Positions 25,967-34,267 are shown, counted from the stretch's first letter. The stretch is DNA of 64,000 bases from Chloroflexota bacterium (GCA_029553955.1 JAKPJZ010000168.1:1-64000), one strand, 5' to 3'. Made by a program: numbers and translations. The notes: a model not told the origin generated them from the sequence alone.

Positions 25967-26242
25967 TTAGGGGCGAAGACCCGCTCCTCTTCCCCTGATT
26001 GCATTCAAGATCCAGAGCAGAACGACCGATCCTGTGACGGCCACCAGCAGGCTCCATACGTTCAGGCCTGTCACGCCGACGCCTCCGAGCGCGTGCAAGA
26101 TCAGCCCACCCACGAACGCGCCCAGGATGCCGACGACGATATCGAGCAGGACCCCGTAGCGGGCACGGGTGCCGGTAATCAGGCTGGCAATCCAGCCGGC
26201 GAGACCTCCCAAGATAATCCAGCCCACGATGCCGAAACGCAT
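25967..26242 (-). CDS. GlsB/YeaQ/YmgE family (transglycosylase-associated) membrane protein
   Basis: 91 aa from the ATG at 26242, preceded by AAAGGAGGGG. Three hydrophobic segments, each Gly-rich (GWIILGGLAGWIAS, LLDIVVGILGAFVGGLI, LLVAVTGSVVLLWIL), the pattern of this stress-linked family. Two-gene unit with the YtxH protein. Confidence 0.92.
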   Translation of the reverse strand: MRFGIVGWIILGGLAGWIASLITGTRARYGVLLDIVVGILGAFVGGLILHALGGVGVTGLNVWSLLVAVTGSVVLLWILNAIRGRGAGLRP

Positions 26243-26315
26243 GGCAGGCCCCTCCTTTCCGGATATCGCCGGCGGCGCCGTCACCAGCAGGACCAGCAAG
26301 AAGCGTGCCAGTTGG

Positions 26316-27314
26316 CTAATCGGCCAGCGCGGCGAACACGGGCTCCGCGCCATAGGCCTCGAACCAACCCTGTCGCACGGGAAGCACTGGCCGGTATGGG
26401 CGCGCCTGGGCGTCGGCGATGGCGACGAGCTCCTGCAGGCGCGCAACGGCGACGGTGGCGGCGAATTCGTCCCACTCCTGGCGCCGCAGCCGCGTAATCT
26501 CCTGCCAGATGGCGCGCCCGGCCAGGAAGCCGGAAGCGCCGCCGCGGCAGGCAATCTCGACCTGGCGGCGGAACAAGTCATAGTCGGCCGCAGCCGAGAG
26601 CAGCACCCAGGGCACGTTGATGGCGCCGGTCAGCCGCCGGCAGTGATCCAGCGCCTGCTCGGGCGTCTCGTACTCCAAGTCGGAGGGGAACTCGGCCTTG
26701 AGCACGTCAACCCCCAAAGGCACCAGCCGCAGGGCGCTATCGTGCACGATGGCAGGACGCCGCCGGGCAAAGGCAGCCGAGCCTTTGGGCGCTGCCGGGT
26801 CCAGAGCGTACGACATGGGCTCGAGAAGGAAAGGGATATCGTGGGCGCTGCAGGCATGGGCCACGTGGCGAGTCAGCTCCTCCTGCACCGGCGCCGTGGC
26901 CGCTGCCGGATGGTAATAGAGCAGCAGTTTGGCCGCCGCGGCACCCATGCGTTTGACCTTGGCCACATCCCAGCCGGGCAGCAGTGCCGTGCGCCGCTCG
27001 GGCCCGTCGCCCTCGTAGCCCGAGGCCTCCAGGCTCACGATCAGCCCCACATCGCCGGGCAGCGCCCCCTGGCCGATGGCCTGCGCCGCCCCATAGACGG
27101 GGTCGAGCAGCAGGGCGCTGGCGTGCGGCGCCAGCGCACGGACAAGGAGCACCTTGAGGTCGACCAGCGCCTCGTAAGGCACCTGGCCCGGCGCCTGCGG
27201 GTTGAGCGCCGCCTGCAGCGAGCCCCGGTGATCGAGCGCCACCATGGCAAAGACGCCACGGTCGTTGGCCAACTGCTGCAAGCCGCGCAGTTTCCCGATT
27301 GTCAACTCACCCAT
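26316..27314 (-). CDS. LacD-like class I aldolase (tagatose-bisphosphate aldolase family)
   Basis: 332 aa, TIM-barrel Schiff-base aldolase. ALDHRGSLQ near residue 26 matches the LacD N-terminus, and VDVLKAEFPSD (about 203-213) carries the Schiff-base Lys. The Gly-rich phosphate loop GGASGFLAGRAIW (about 261) is intact. LacD cleaves tagatose-1,6-bisphosphate to dihydroxyacetone phosphate and glyceraldehyde-3-phosphate; related enzymes (YihT) act on sulfofructose phosphate, so the substrate is open. It lies between YihY and the GlsB gene, same strand. Confidence 0.85.
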   Translation of the reverse strand: MGELTIGKLRGLQQLANDRGVFAMVALDHRGSLQAALNPQAPGQVPYEALVDLKVLLVRALAPHASALLLDPVYGAAQAIGQGALPGDVGLIVSLEASGYEGDGPERRTALLPGWDVAKVKRMGAAAAKLLLYYHPAAATAPVQEELTRHVAHACSAHDIPFLLEPMSYALDPAAPKGSAAFARRRPAIVHDSALRLVPLGVDVLKAEFPSDLEYETPEQALDHCRRLTGAINVPWVLLSAAADYDLFRRQVEIACRGGASGFLAGRAIWQEITRLRRQEWDEFAATVAVARLQELVAIADAQARPYRPVLPVRQGWFEAYGAEPVFAALAD

Positions 27315-27344
27315 ACTGGTCTCCCTCCCTCTGTAGTAGCGGCT

Positions 27345-28265
27345 TTAGCCGCGCGGCCTTGGCCGTTCGCACTGAGCCGGGCCGCGGCCGCGCCGGTTCG
27401 CGACCTGCGCCGACAGCTCGACCCCGAGCTGGATCATAAAGCCGACCAGGTAGAACCAGGCCAGCAGGCCTATGATAGCCGCGAGCGAGCCGTACACCAC
27501 CGTATAGCGAGTAAAGCGCGACAGATACCAGCCATAGAGCTCGCGCGCCGCCTCCCAGACCACCGCCGTCGCCACCGCAGCCGGCCAGGCATCGGCAAAG
27601 CGCACGCGGGTGGCCGGGAGCTGCCAGAACAGCACCAGGAAGAGCCCGCCGATGATGAACACCGAGCCCACCACAGAGACGCCTCTATTCACGGCCGCCG
27701 CCGCCTCGCCCGTCAGGCCCGTGAAGCTCAGCGCCTCAAAGGCCGTGGTGGCCAGGCTGACCAGGAAGACGACGACGGCAAAACCGAAAACAAGGCCAAT
27801 GGCCAGCAGCCGCTGAACGTAGGAGGGCCGCACCCCTACGCAGGCCCAGATGCGGTTGATCACCGTCAGCAGCAGGCCAAAGAGCCCCGAGGCGCCATAG
27901 ACGAAGCTCAGCGTCGCCAGGATACCGATCGCCCCGGCCTGGGTCACAACCTGGTCGATGACGCCGACGATGATCTCGGGCGCGACGGGGATCACCCGCA
28001 CAAGAACAGCAGTGACCTGCATCTTGGCCTGCTCGGCCTGGAGAAACAGGCTGCCGATGGCGATCAGCGCCAGGGCCAATGGGAAGAGCGTGAAGAAGAA
28101 ATAGTACGCTATGGCTGCCGAAACCAGGGTGCCGTCGTGCGCGTTGTAGCTGTCGAAGGTATCTTTCAGCAGTGCCGGGATGCCGCCAAGGCGCCGGTTG
28201 ATGCCGGCCGCGGCATGGCCGGCCCGTCGGACCAGGTCACCAAGACGCTGGCGTAACCGCTGCAT
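27345..28265 (-). CDS. YihY/BrkB (UPF0761) family membrane protein
   Basis: 306 aa from the ATG at 28265 (an ATG eight codons upstream is possible). Six transmembrane helices and the family landmarks AAIAYYFFFTLFPLAL (about 51-66), YGASGLF and YGSLAAIIGLLAWFY near the C-terminus. Once called ribonuclease BN by mistake; members are integral membrane proteins of unknown role. It leads a minus-strand group with the aldolase. Confidence 0.93.
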   Translation of the reverse strand: MQRLRQRLGDLVRRAGHAAAGINRRLGGIPALLKDTFDSYNAHDGTLVSAAIAYYFFFTLFPLALALIAIGSLFLQAEQAKMQVTAVLVRVIPVAPEIIVGVIDQVVTQAGAIGILATLSFVYGASGLFGLLLTVINRIWACVGVRPSYVQRLLAIGLVFGFAVVVFLVSLATTAFEALSFTGLTGEAAAAVNRGVSVVGSVFIIGGLFLVLFWQLPATRVRFADAWPAAVATAVVWEAARELYGWYLSRFTRYTVVYGSLAAIIGLLAWFYLVGFMIQLGVELSAQVANRRGRGPAQCERPRPRG

Positions 28266-28585
28266 GGCCCCGGCCCACGCTCCATACAAGCTGCCTCACC
28301 CGCCACAGTCGCTTGCCCCCAGCAATTGCCATGCCATGGCGCGCCGCCCCGAATGGCACAGAACTTGCTGCCCTCAGATAGCCTGTCGGAGCGGCCCTGC
28401 CCGGTAACCGGGCTTCACGCTCCGCACTTGCCCGGTTCGGACCCATCAGGGCGGGGTTTTGGCGGTCCGTCCGGCGCCGTCGGCCTCGCGAGGCCGACGG
28501 CGCCGGACGGACCGCCAAAACCCCCTTCCCGGCTCAGAGCCAGACGGCAGCGGGGCGAAACAGCGCCAGCCATGGGAGGGTAGGC
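28266..28585. other. Divergent intergenic region with a family B element
   Basis: No gene. It is largely the family B element: left flank from about 28390 (CACGCTCCGCACTTGCCCGG), palindrome 28453-28524, right flank to about 28556. I do not see a clear promoter outside the element. Confidence 0.75.
28453..28524. repeat. Family B perfect 72-bp palindrome
   Basis: 36-base arms, no loop, centred on CTCGCGAG; the outer end is GGGGTTTTGGCGGTCCGTCC. Conserved flanks: CGCTCCGCAC...GCCCGGTTCGGACC left and CTTCCCGGCTC...CGGCAGCGGGGC right. Its arm shares only the first few bases with other family B arms. It lies between divergent genes. Confidence 0.97.
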
Positions 28586-28897
28586 ATGGGCTATCAAATC
28601 GTCGGCATCGACATGGAACTGACGGAGCGCGTCAAGCAAGAGGTCGCGGAAAAGATTGGCAAACTGGACAAGTTCCTGACCGGCATCCCCGAAGAGACCA
28701 TCTTGATCCGCGTGGCCTTGAGCAAGAATCAGCGCAATCACCGCTGGACCGACGCCCTGGTCGACCTGGCAATGCCAGGCGATCAGATGCTGGCCAGGGG
28801 AGAGGCTTCGACCCCCGAGCATGCCGTGCACTTGGCGGTGATCGAGCTCGAACGCCAGCTCAACGAGCATAAGCAGCGCGCCAAGCCCTACGTCTGA
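28586..28897 (+). CDS. hpf: Short ribosome hibernation factor (HPF/RaiA, S30AE family)
   Basis: 103 aa with GGAGGG upstream. S30AE fold: a first strand YQIVGIDMELTERVKQEV, a second helix with IGKLDKFL, strands around ILIRVALSKN and WTDALVDLAMPGDQMLARGE, then a helix AVHLAVIELERQL. It lacks the C-terminal dimerisation domain of long HPF. HPF binds the 30S decoding region and inactivates ribosomes in stationary phase. First gene of a three-gene operon with a lamin-tail and a PRC-barrel protein, an unusual setting. Confidence 0.85.
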   Translation: MGYQIVGIDMELTERVKQEVAEKIGKLDKFLTGIPEETILIRVALSKNQRNHRWTDALVDLAMPGDQMLARGEASTPEHAVHLAVIELERQLNEHKQRAKPYV

Positions 28898-28913
28898 CAG
28901 GAGGAGGCTCACG

Positions 28914-29387
28914 GTGAGCAGTGTGCGGGGCTCAAGGCCCACGATGATGCGTGAGACGCCCGGCGCCGACCTGGTGATCGACGATGTGCAGGCCGGCGGC
29001 CTGACAGAGTCCGTCGTCATCACCAACCGCGGTGAGCTCGACCAGCCATTGACGGGCTGGGCCCTGGTCAGCCTGCATGGCGAGGAGGTATTCCAGTTCC
29101 CCGACGGGACGACTGTGCCGCCAGGCGGGCAGGTGCGCGTCTTGAGCGGCGAGCAGGCCCAACCAGCCTCGGATCGTGACCTGGTCTGGACGCAGCAGCA
29201 CGTCTGGAGCAACCGCAGCGATACAGCCCTCCTCTTCGATCATAAGGGCCACGAGGTCAACCGCTTCACCTACCCACGGGCCACCATCCGCGCGAACCGT
29301 CGGCCCAAGCTCAAGATCCTCGACCAGGACCGGGAGGGCTTTTACCTGCGCGATTGGGATGAGACTCTGCCGCAGGATAGAGACTAG
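28914..29387 (+). CDS. Lamin-tail-domain (LTD) protein
   Basis: 157 aa, GTG start with AGGAGG upstream. Residues about 20-130 fit an LTD immunoglobulin-like fold: VVITNRGELDQPLTGWALVS, FPDGTTVPPGGQVRVLSG and a final Asp-rich strand pair (ALLFDHKGHEVNRFTY). No signal peptide or membrane anchor, unlike most bacterial LTD proteins, so it is probably cytoplasmic. It starts 16 bases after hpf and ends 17 bases before the PRC-barrel gene, so the three are one operon. Confidence 0.8.
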   Translation: MSSVRGSRPTMMRETPGADLVIDDVQAGGLTESVVITNRGELDQPLTGWALVSLHGEEVFQFPDGTTVPPGGQVRVLSGEQAQPASDRDLVWTQQHVWSNRSDTALLFDHKGHEVNRFTYPRATIRANRRPKLKILDQDREGFYLRDWDETLPQDRD

Positions 29388-29404
29388 GGGAGGTGCAGTG
29401 CACG

Positions 29405-29917
29405 ATGGGCGAAATCCCGCTCAACCGTGGTGAGCGCGTGCAGAACGTCGAGATCACCGAAGTGGGCAGCGAGCCAATGCCGCTGATCCCACTGAGCAAG
29501 ACGGATCACCAACTGGAGGAACCGGGCCTCGACGTGCGCGGCTACCTCATGCTCGGCAGCGACGGCCAGCCAATGGGGCGCGTCGAGGAGATCCTCCTCG
29601 ATGCTGACCGCCGCGCCATCGATCGCGGCCTGCCGCTCTTCCACGTCGAGTTTGCCGCCGTGCGCTACACCGACAACGCGGGCCTGCAGCAGTGGGTGCT
29701 GGTGCCCATGGCCGTGGTCAAGCAGATCGACCATGAGCAGCGCCAGGTCACCGTGCGGCTGCCGGCCAAGCTCGCCTGCCAGCAGGCCTACGGGTTCCGC
29801 GCACCCGATGAGATCTCGCTCGAAGGCGAGCAAGAGGTCTATGCCTTCTGGGAGGTCGAGCCCCGCTGGGCGCGCTCGGGCCGCGGCCCACGCGAGTTGG
29901 TCGAGAAGCGGCGATGA
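29405..29917 (+). CDS. PRC-barrel domain protein
   Basis: 170 aa from the ATG at 29405, with GGGAGGTG nine bases upstream. A PRC-barrel begins near residue 40 (DVRGYLMLGSDGQPMGRVEEILLD). The middle is a beta-rich stretch (LFHVEFAAVRY, WVLVPMAVVKQI) and the C-terminus is polar. PRC-barrels occur in RimM, photosynthetic reaction centre H subunits and stress proteins. Third gene of the hpf operon; specific role unknown. Confidence 0.8.
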   Translation: MGEIPLNRGERVQNVEITEVGSEPMPLIPLSKTDHQLEEPGLDVRGYLMLGSDGQPMGRVEEILLDADRRAIDRGLPLFHVEFAAVRYTDNAGLQQWVLVPMAVVKQIDHEQRQVTVRLPAKLACQQAYGFRAPDEISLEGEQEVYAFWEVEPRWARSGRGPRELVEKRR

Positions 29918-29922
29918 TTCTG

Positions 29923-29966
29923 GAGCACGAAGGACACTAGTGCGCCCCTTCGCGTCCTTCGCGCTC
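29923..29966. terminator. Hairpin after the hpf operon
   Basis: Imperfect arms GAGCACGAAGGAC and GTCCTTCGCGCTC, six bases after the PRC-barrel stop. Confidence 0.55.
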
Positions 29967-30003
29967 CCGCGTTCTCGTTTCCTCCACTGCTTCCAGAATG
30001 TGG

Positions 30004-30009
30004 TATAAT
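30004..30009 (+). promoter_or_regulatory. Probable -10 box of uvrC
   Basis: TATAAT 33 bases before the chosen ATG. No good -35 hexamer at 16-18 bases upstream. Confidence 0.5.
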
Positions 30010-30042
30010 AGTCATAACGACTCCAGATGGAAGCAGGCGGCA

Positions 30043-31896
30043 ATGGCGGAGAGACACCTGGCGCCGGGACGCCCGGCGTTGGACCTCAAACTGCAGACTC
30101 TGCCCACCAAGCCGGGCGTCTACATCATGAAAGACGTCACGGGCAAGATCATCTATGTGGGCAAGGCGATCAACCTGCGCAACCGCGTGCGCTCCTACTT
30201 TCACACGCCTCACGCGCACGAGCCCAAGGTGCAGCGCCTGGTCGCCGAGATTGCCGACCTCGAGTACATCATCGCCGGCTCGGAGCTCGAGGCGCTGATC
30301 CTCGAATGCAACCTGATCAAGAAGCACCGGCCGCGCTACAACGTGCGCCTGAAGGACGACAAGCGCTACCCCTATATCAAGATCAGCATGCAGGAGGACT
30401 ATCCGCGCCTCACCGTCACCCGGCGCATGCTCGCCGATGGCGCGCGCTACTTTGGCCCCTTTACCAATGCGAAAGCGGTGCGCACGACGCTGGAGCTGGT
30501 GCGCCATATCTTTCCCTACATCCTCTGCAAACGCGAGATCACCGGCAGCGACAAGCGCGCCTGCCTCTACTACCACATCGGCCGCTGCCCCGCCCCTTGC
30601 ACCGGCGCGATCAGCCGCGAGCAGTACCGCGAGCTGATGGCACAGATCGCCCTCTTCCTGGAGGGCCGGCAGGGCCAGATCCTCGAGAGCCTGAGGAAAC
30701 GCATGGCGGCGGCGGCCGAGGCGCTCGATTTCGAGCAGGCCGCGGCACTGCGCGACCAGGTAGCCGCCGTGGAGGCGGTGATCGAGCGGCAGCGCGTCGT
30801 CTCGGCGAGCCTGAGCGACCAGGACGTCATCGCCTTTGCCCGCGAAGACGGCCAGGCCTGCGTGCAGATCTTTTTCGTGCGCGGCGGCAAACTCATCGGG
30901 CGCGACTATTTCGTCCTCTCGGGCACGCACGACGAGGCCGACGCCGAGATCATGGCATCCTTCGTCAAACAGTTCTACGCTGAGGCGGCCTATGTGCCGC
31001 CCGAGATTGTGCTGCCGCGGCGCATCGACGAGTGGCTCGTGATCGAGGAGTGGCTGCACACCAAACGGGGCACCAAGGTAACCCTGCGGGTGCCGCGCAG
31101 CGGGCCCAAGCGCGAGCTGGTGCAGATGGCCGCCGAGAACGCCACCGAGACGCTGGCCAACCTGCGCGCCCAGTGGGAGCGCGAGGAGACGCGCTACTCC
31201 GCCGCCCTGGCCGAGCTGCAGCTCGCACTGGGCCTCAGCGAGCCGCCGGCACGCATCGAGTGCTACGATATCTCCAATATCCAGGGCGTGTCGGCCACGG
31301 GGTCGATGGTCGTCTTTGCCAAGGGGCTGCCGCGCAAGGGCGACTATCGCCACTTTCGCATCAAGGCCGTGCCCGGGCCCGACGATTTCAGCATGATGCG
31401 CGAGGTGCTGCGCCGCCGCTTCCGTCGCGCCCAGCCGGCCAGCGCGGGCACCAAGGCCGATAGCTGGAGCGTGCTGCCCAGCCTGGTCATCGTCGACGGC
31501 GGCCTGGGCCAGCTCAACGTGGCCCGCGAGGTGCTGGCCGAGGCGGGGCTGGGGCACATCGCCGTGGCCGGCCTGGCCAAGAAGGAAGAAGAGCTCTACC
31601 TGCCCAGCCGCGAGGAGCCCCTGCGCCTGCCGCGCGACTCCGAAGCCCTCTTCCTCCTGCAGCGCATCCGCGACGAGGCGCACCGCTTCGCCGTACGTCT
31701 GCACCACAAGGTACACGAGGCCAAAAGCATGGCCTCGCAGCTCGAGGAAATCCCCGGCATCGGCCCCAAGCGGCGCAAAGCGCTGCTCGCCAGGTTCGGC
31801 TCGCTCGACGCCATCCGCGCGGCAACGGTTGAGGAATTGGCTGCCGTGCCGGGGATGGGCATGGCGGCGGCGAAAAAGCTGAGAGAGCTACTGTGA
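30043..31896 (+). CDS. uvrC: Excinuclease ABC subunit C
   Basis: 617 aa from the ATG at 30043 (AGGCGG upstream); in-frame codons before it read through the promoter. N-terminal GIY-YIG nuclease domain (PGVYIMKDVTGKIIYVGKA), UvrB-binding UVR motif (about residues 200-235), UvrC RNase-H-like domain (ECYDISNIQG, LVIVDGGLGQL) and C-terminal helix-hairpin-helix pair (IPGIGPKRRKALL, VPGMGMAAAKKL). UvrC makes both incisions in nucleotide excision repair. Cys residues of the CKREI...YYHIGRCPAPC region fit the UvrC Fe-S cluster. The last nine bases overlap the converging gene at 31888-32403. Confidence 0.97.
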   Translation: MAERHLAPGRPALDLKLQTLPTKPGVYIMKDVTGKIIYVGKAINLRNRVRSYFHTPHAHEPKVQRLVAEIADLEYIIAGSELEALILECNLIKKHRPRYNVRLKDDKRYPYIKISMQEDYPRLTVTRRMLADGARYFGPFTNAKAVRTTLELVRHIFPYILCKREITGSDKRACLYYHIGRCPAPCTGAISREQYRELMAQIALFLEGRQGQILESLRKRMAAAAEALDFEQAAALRDQVAAVEAVIERQRVVSASLSDQDVIAFAREDGQACVQIFFVRGGKLIGRDYFVLSGTHDEADAEIMASFVKQFYAEAAYVPPEIVLPRRIDEWLVIEEWLHTKRGTKVTLRVPRSGPKRELVQMAAENATETLANLRAQWEREETRYSAALAELQLALGLSEPPARIECYDISNIQGVSATGSMVVFAKGLPRKGDYRHFRIKAVPGPDDFSMMREVLRRRFRRAQPASAGTKADSWSVLPSLVIVDGGLGQLNVAREVLAEAGLGHIAVAGLAKKEEELYLPSREEPLRLPRDSEALFLLQRIRDEAHRFAVRLHHKVHEAKSMASQLEEIPGIGPKRRKALLARFGSLDAIRAATVEELAAVPGMGMAAAKKLRELL

Positions 31897-32403
31897 TACT
31901 GCCGTTCGTAGTACCGGAGAGCGGGCGACTGGCGGACACCTGACAGGTCTCGGGAGACCTGTCAGGTGTCCGCCAGCCGCCCGCTCTCCGGTACTACCAG
32001 CATGTGACCAGGCGCACCGGCAACTCGACTGCAGATAGGCGCAGATGGCCTGGATCAGAAAGTCCATGTCGCTGCCGATCTCACCGCGCATCGGCGAGGG
32101 CTCGTAGACCCAGGCGCCGTCGGCTGCGCGGCGCTGGAAATGATGTGGATACCCAGGCAGTGCTTCGATCTCGGTGATGCCTTCGTGAGGATAGTCGTCC
32201 CAGCCAAGAAGCCGCTTGTCGCCCGGCCATGGGAGCCGCAGATCGATCAGTGCATACGAGTAGCTGCCCGTGGTGGGATCATAGGGAACGTCGACAAAGC
32301 AGGCTGGATCCAGCGTGGCGCGCACTTTGGCGCCATGCACGCAGACGTCGCGGAATAGCCCGCTGTCTCGCAGTCTGTCGCCGGCGATGCGGTGCCAGAT
32401 CAT
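31888..32403 (-). CDS. Unrecognised protein, second gene of a toxin/antitoxin-like pair
   Basis: 171 aa. The start ATG at 32403 overlaps the stop of the 96-aa gene before it (ATGA). Residues 1-130 look like one compact alpha/beta domain (MIWHRIAGDRLRDSGLF, YSYALIDLRLPWPG, GYPHHFQRR). The His pair in a 'PHH' setting recalls TumE/DUF6516 toxins, but I would not assign it. The last 40 residues are encoded by the palindrome 31908-31997, giving HLTGLPRPVRCPP, and the frame runs into the uvrC end. The original stop was probably lost when the palindrome arrived or grew. Confidence 0.6.
   Translation of the reverse strand: MIWHRIAGDRLRDSGLFRDVCVHGAKVRATLDPACFVDVPYDPTTGSYSYALIDLRLPWPGDKRLLGWDDYPHEGITEIEALPGYPHHFQRRAADGAWVYEPSPMRGEIGSDMDFLIQAICAYLQSSCRCAWSHAGSTGERAAGGHLTGLPRPVRCPPVARSPVLRTAVSQ
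31908..31997. repeat. Family A 90-bp palindrome at a convergent gene end
   Basis: Arms of about 44 bases with one mismatch and a two-base loop. The centre is the family A core (GACACCTGACAGGTCTC...); the outer arm GTAGTACCGGAGAGCGGG is absent from 23459 and 56543 but shared in part with 50368-50439 and with the flank at 58633-58650. Left flank ACTGCCGTTCGTA equals that of 32772-32827. It lies within the coding frame of the minus-strand gene. Confidence 0.95.
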
Positions 32404-32690
32404 AGGGCACGCAGCAGGCGCATCAGTTCCGAGGTCTCGTGGCCGATCGCACGCCATTGAAGGAGATCGTCATACAATGCGTGGTCGTCGGGCGGCACGC
32501 CCTCGGCCTTGATCCTCTCCTCGAGCCTGGCAATAGAACCATACTTCCCGGCAAACTGGCCATCGGCTCTCTTCAATTCGAGGAGGCGCTCCGTCAGGGC
32601 CGAGGCCACGCCCTTGTACAAAGGATCCTCACGGCTGAAGGGGAGGATTGCCGTCACCTGGGCGAGCAACTCTTGGCTGATCGCCGACAT
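32400..32690 (-). CDS. Unrecognised 96-aa protein, first gene of a toxin/antitoxin-like pair
   Basis: 96 aa, almost all helical and charged, with a very strong ribosome-binding site (AGGAGGCAG) at the ATG 32690. Features: LTERLLELKRADGQF and YGSIARLEERIKAEG, a long amphipathic helix, then HALYDDLLQWRAIGHE. The translational coupling (ATGA) to a 171-aa protein, the small size and the isolated two-gene arrangement are like type II toxin/antitoxin loci, but no known antitoxin DNA-binding fold is evident. Confidence 0.65.
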   Translation of the reverse strand: MSAISQELLAQVTAILPFSREDPLYKGVASALTERLLELKRADGQFAGKYGSIARLEERIKAEGVPPDDHALYDDLLQWRAIGHETSELMRLLRAL

Positions 32691-32771
32691 CTCACTGCCT
32701 CCTACTGCCGATGTGATGGCAGCCTCTACCCAGATGATAGCATCCAAACGAGGCCGGGGCAACTGCCGTTC

Positions 32772-32827
32772 GTATCGGGGAGACACCTGACAGGTCTCCG
32801 AAGACCTGTCAGGTGTCTCCCCGATAC
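32772..32827. repeat. Family A 56-bp palindrome
   Basis: 28-base arms, one mismatch near the centre. Core as in family A; outer bases GTATCGGGGA. Left flank CAACTGCCGTTCGTA matches 31908-31997. Lies between tandem minus-strand genes. Confidence 0.95.
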
Positions 32828-32851
32828 CACCCTGCGATACACCCCGGCCTG

Positions 32852-34042
32852 CTACTTGACCCACCCCAGCACCCGGCTGGTCGGGTCGAGCGGCAGCAGG
32901 CGCGCACTGCCACCGTCGATATCGCAGGCATAGTAGGCGCCGGCGCCGGCTGCGTCGACCTGGCGGCAAATGACGTGGCGGCCGTCGGGCGTCCAGATGA
33001 CGGGGCCGGCCCCGGCGTCCTCCGCGTCGGCCAGCTTGGCGGCCTCCCCCGTCTCCAGGTCCCACACCCAGATGCCCAGGCCGCGGCCCGGCCCTACGGT
33101 GGGCGAGCTCCCCTCGCGCAAGAGATAGCTCAGACGCCGCCCATCGGGCGACCAGGTCAGCCCGGCGGCGCAGCTCCCAGCGGGCAATGGCAACTGCGCG
33201 CGCAGCGGTGCCGCATCGAGCGTCAGGTCGTAGACCAGGATGCTCGTCAGCCCCGTGCCGGTATCGAAGAGGGTAGTGGCGGCGAGCCGGCCGCCGGCGG
33301 AGGGTGCGATCTCGCCCTGACCGGCGATGGGCAGGGCGGCGATCAGGCTGCCGCTGGCCAGGTCGTAGCGCAGAACCTTGGTGAAGGCCGGCTCGAGTCC
33401 CCAGGCCACCACGAACAGCGGCCCGCGGGCGCGCTCGGCGCGCAGGATGGTCGCGCCCGAGCAATCGGCCAGCGTGATGCCGGGGCGCCAGGTGCCGTCG
33501 GCCAGAGTGACGACACCGATGTCGATGTTGCGGCCGGTCGCGGCGGCCGCCGCATCCTCGCGGTCGGCCACCGTCAGCAGGGCCTCGCCATCCTCAGTCC
33601 ACACCAGGTCGGGCCCCAGCAGAAAGGCCGGCGGCGCATCCGACAGCCGCTGCGGCACAGCCCCGCGCAGATCGGCCAGCAGCATGCTGCGCCCCACGAC
33701 ATAAGCCAGTCGGCCGTCGCGCAAGGCCACGCTGCTCGCCGACCCCAGCGACAGCACCTGCTGCGCCCCGGCGCCCCAGCCATCGCCAAGGAGCACGACA
33801 TCCTCACGCAGCGCAGCCAGCGATTCGCCCCCCGGCAATGGCGTGGGTGCAGCGCTCGCCGGGGTGGGCGCCACCGCCTGCGTGGGGAGCGGGGTCGGGC
33901 TCGGCGGTAGCGCGAGCGACGGGGTGGCGGTTGCGAGTGGCGGTACGGCAGTCGTGGGTGCCGGGGCGGCAGTGCAGCCGGCGAGCAGCGCGGCCAGCGC
34001 CAAAGCGGCCAGCAGCACACAACTGCGATGCTTGAGGTTCAT
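32852..34042 (-). CDS. Lipoprotein with beta-propeller (TolB/WD40-like) repeats
   Basis: 396 aa. Signal peptide of about 21 residues with lipobox LLAGC (Cys22-23), then a Pro/Thr/Ala-rich linker to about residue 70. The rest holds repeated WTEDG/WSPDGRRLSY/WTPDGRH blades typical of TolB/PD40-like propellers, with VLGWVK at the end. Likely a surface lipoprotein; ligand unknown. A GGGGGAC ribosome-binding site precedes the ATG. Upstream of the small gene pair in the same direction but separated by a palindrome. Confidence 0.85.
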   Translation of the reverse strand: MNLKHRSCVLLAALALAALLAGCTAAPAPTTAVPPLATATPSLALPPSPTPLPTQAVAPTPASAAPTPLPGGESLAALREDVVLLGDGWGAGAQQVLSLGSASSVALRDGRLAYVVGRSMLLADLRGAVPQRLSDAPPAFLLGPDLVWTEDGEALLTVADREDAAAAATGRNIDIGVVTLADGTWRPGITLADCSGATILRAERARGPLFVVAWGLEPAFTKVLRYDLASGSLIAALPIAGQGEIAPSAGGRLAATTLFDTGTGLTSILVYDLTLDAAPLRAQLPLPAGSCAAGLTWSPDGRRLSYLLREGSSPTVGPGRGLGIWVWDLETGEAAKLADAEDAGAGPVIWTPDGRHVICRQVDAAGAGAYYACDIDGGSARLLPLDPTSRVLGWVK

Positions 34043-34232
34043 GGGTGTCCCCCTTCTTCAGCGATGCCTGGCATGTATGTGTACACTCTGCGAGCCCGGC
34101 GCCTTCGCCGCGCGCCCCCAGTATGCGACGGGTGGCGCCGCGGGTCAAAGAGCGCGGGCCACCCACTCACTACGAGCCAGGGCGGCGTACCCGACACGCC
34201 CTCCCTCACTACAAACGCAGGGTATCAGCAAA

Positions 34233-34261
34233 TTGACCCTCAGAAGTGTTTGTATTAGAAT
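34233..34261 (+). promoter_or_regulatory. Promoter giving a leaderless GT2 transcript
   Basis: TTGACC (34233-34238), 17-base spacer, TAGAAT (34256-34261). The ATG at 34268 lies six bases after the -10, so the message should be leaderless or nearly so. No ribosome-binding site is present. Confidence 0.75.
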
Positions 34262-34267
34262 GCCTGC

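Noticed and set aside
26169-28256. 695-codon open frame on the plus strand
   Set aside because: Antisense to the GlsB, LacD-like and YihY genes; low-complexity composition.
29839-31716. 625-codon frame on the minus strand
   Set aside because: Antisense shadow of uvrC; composition typical of GC-rich antisense frames.
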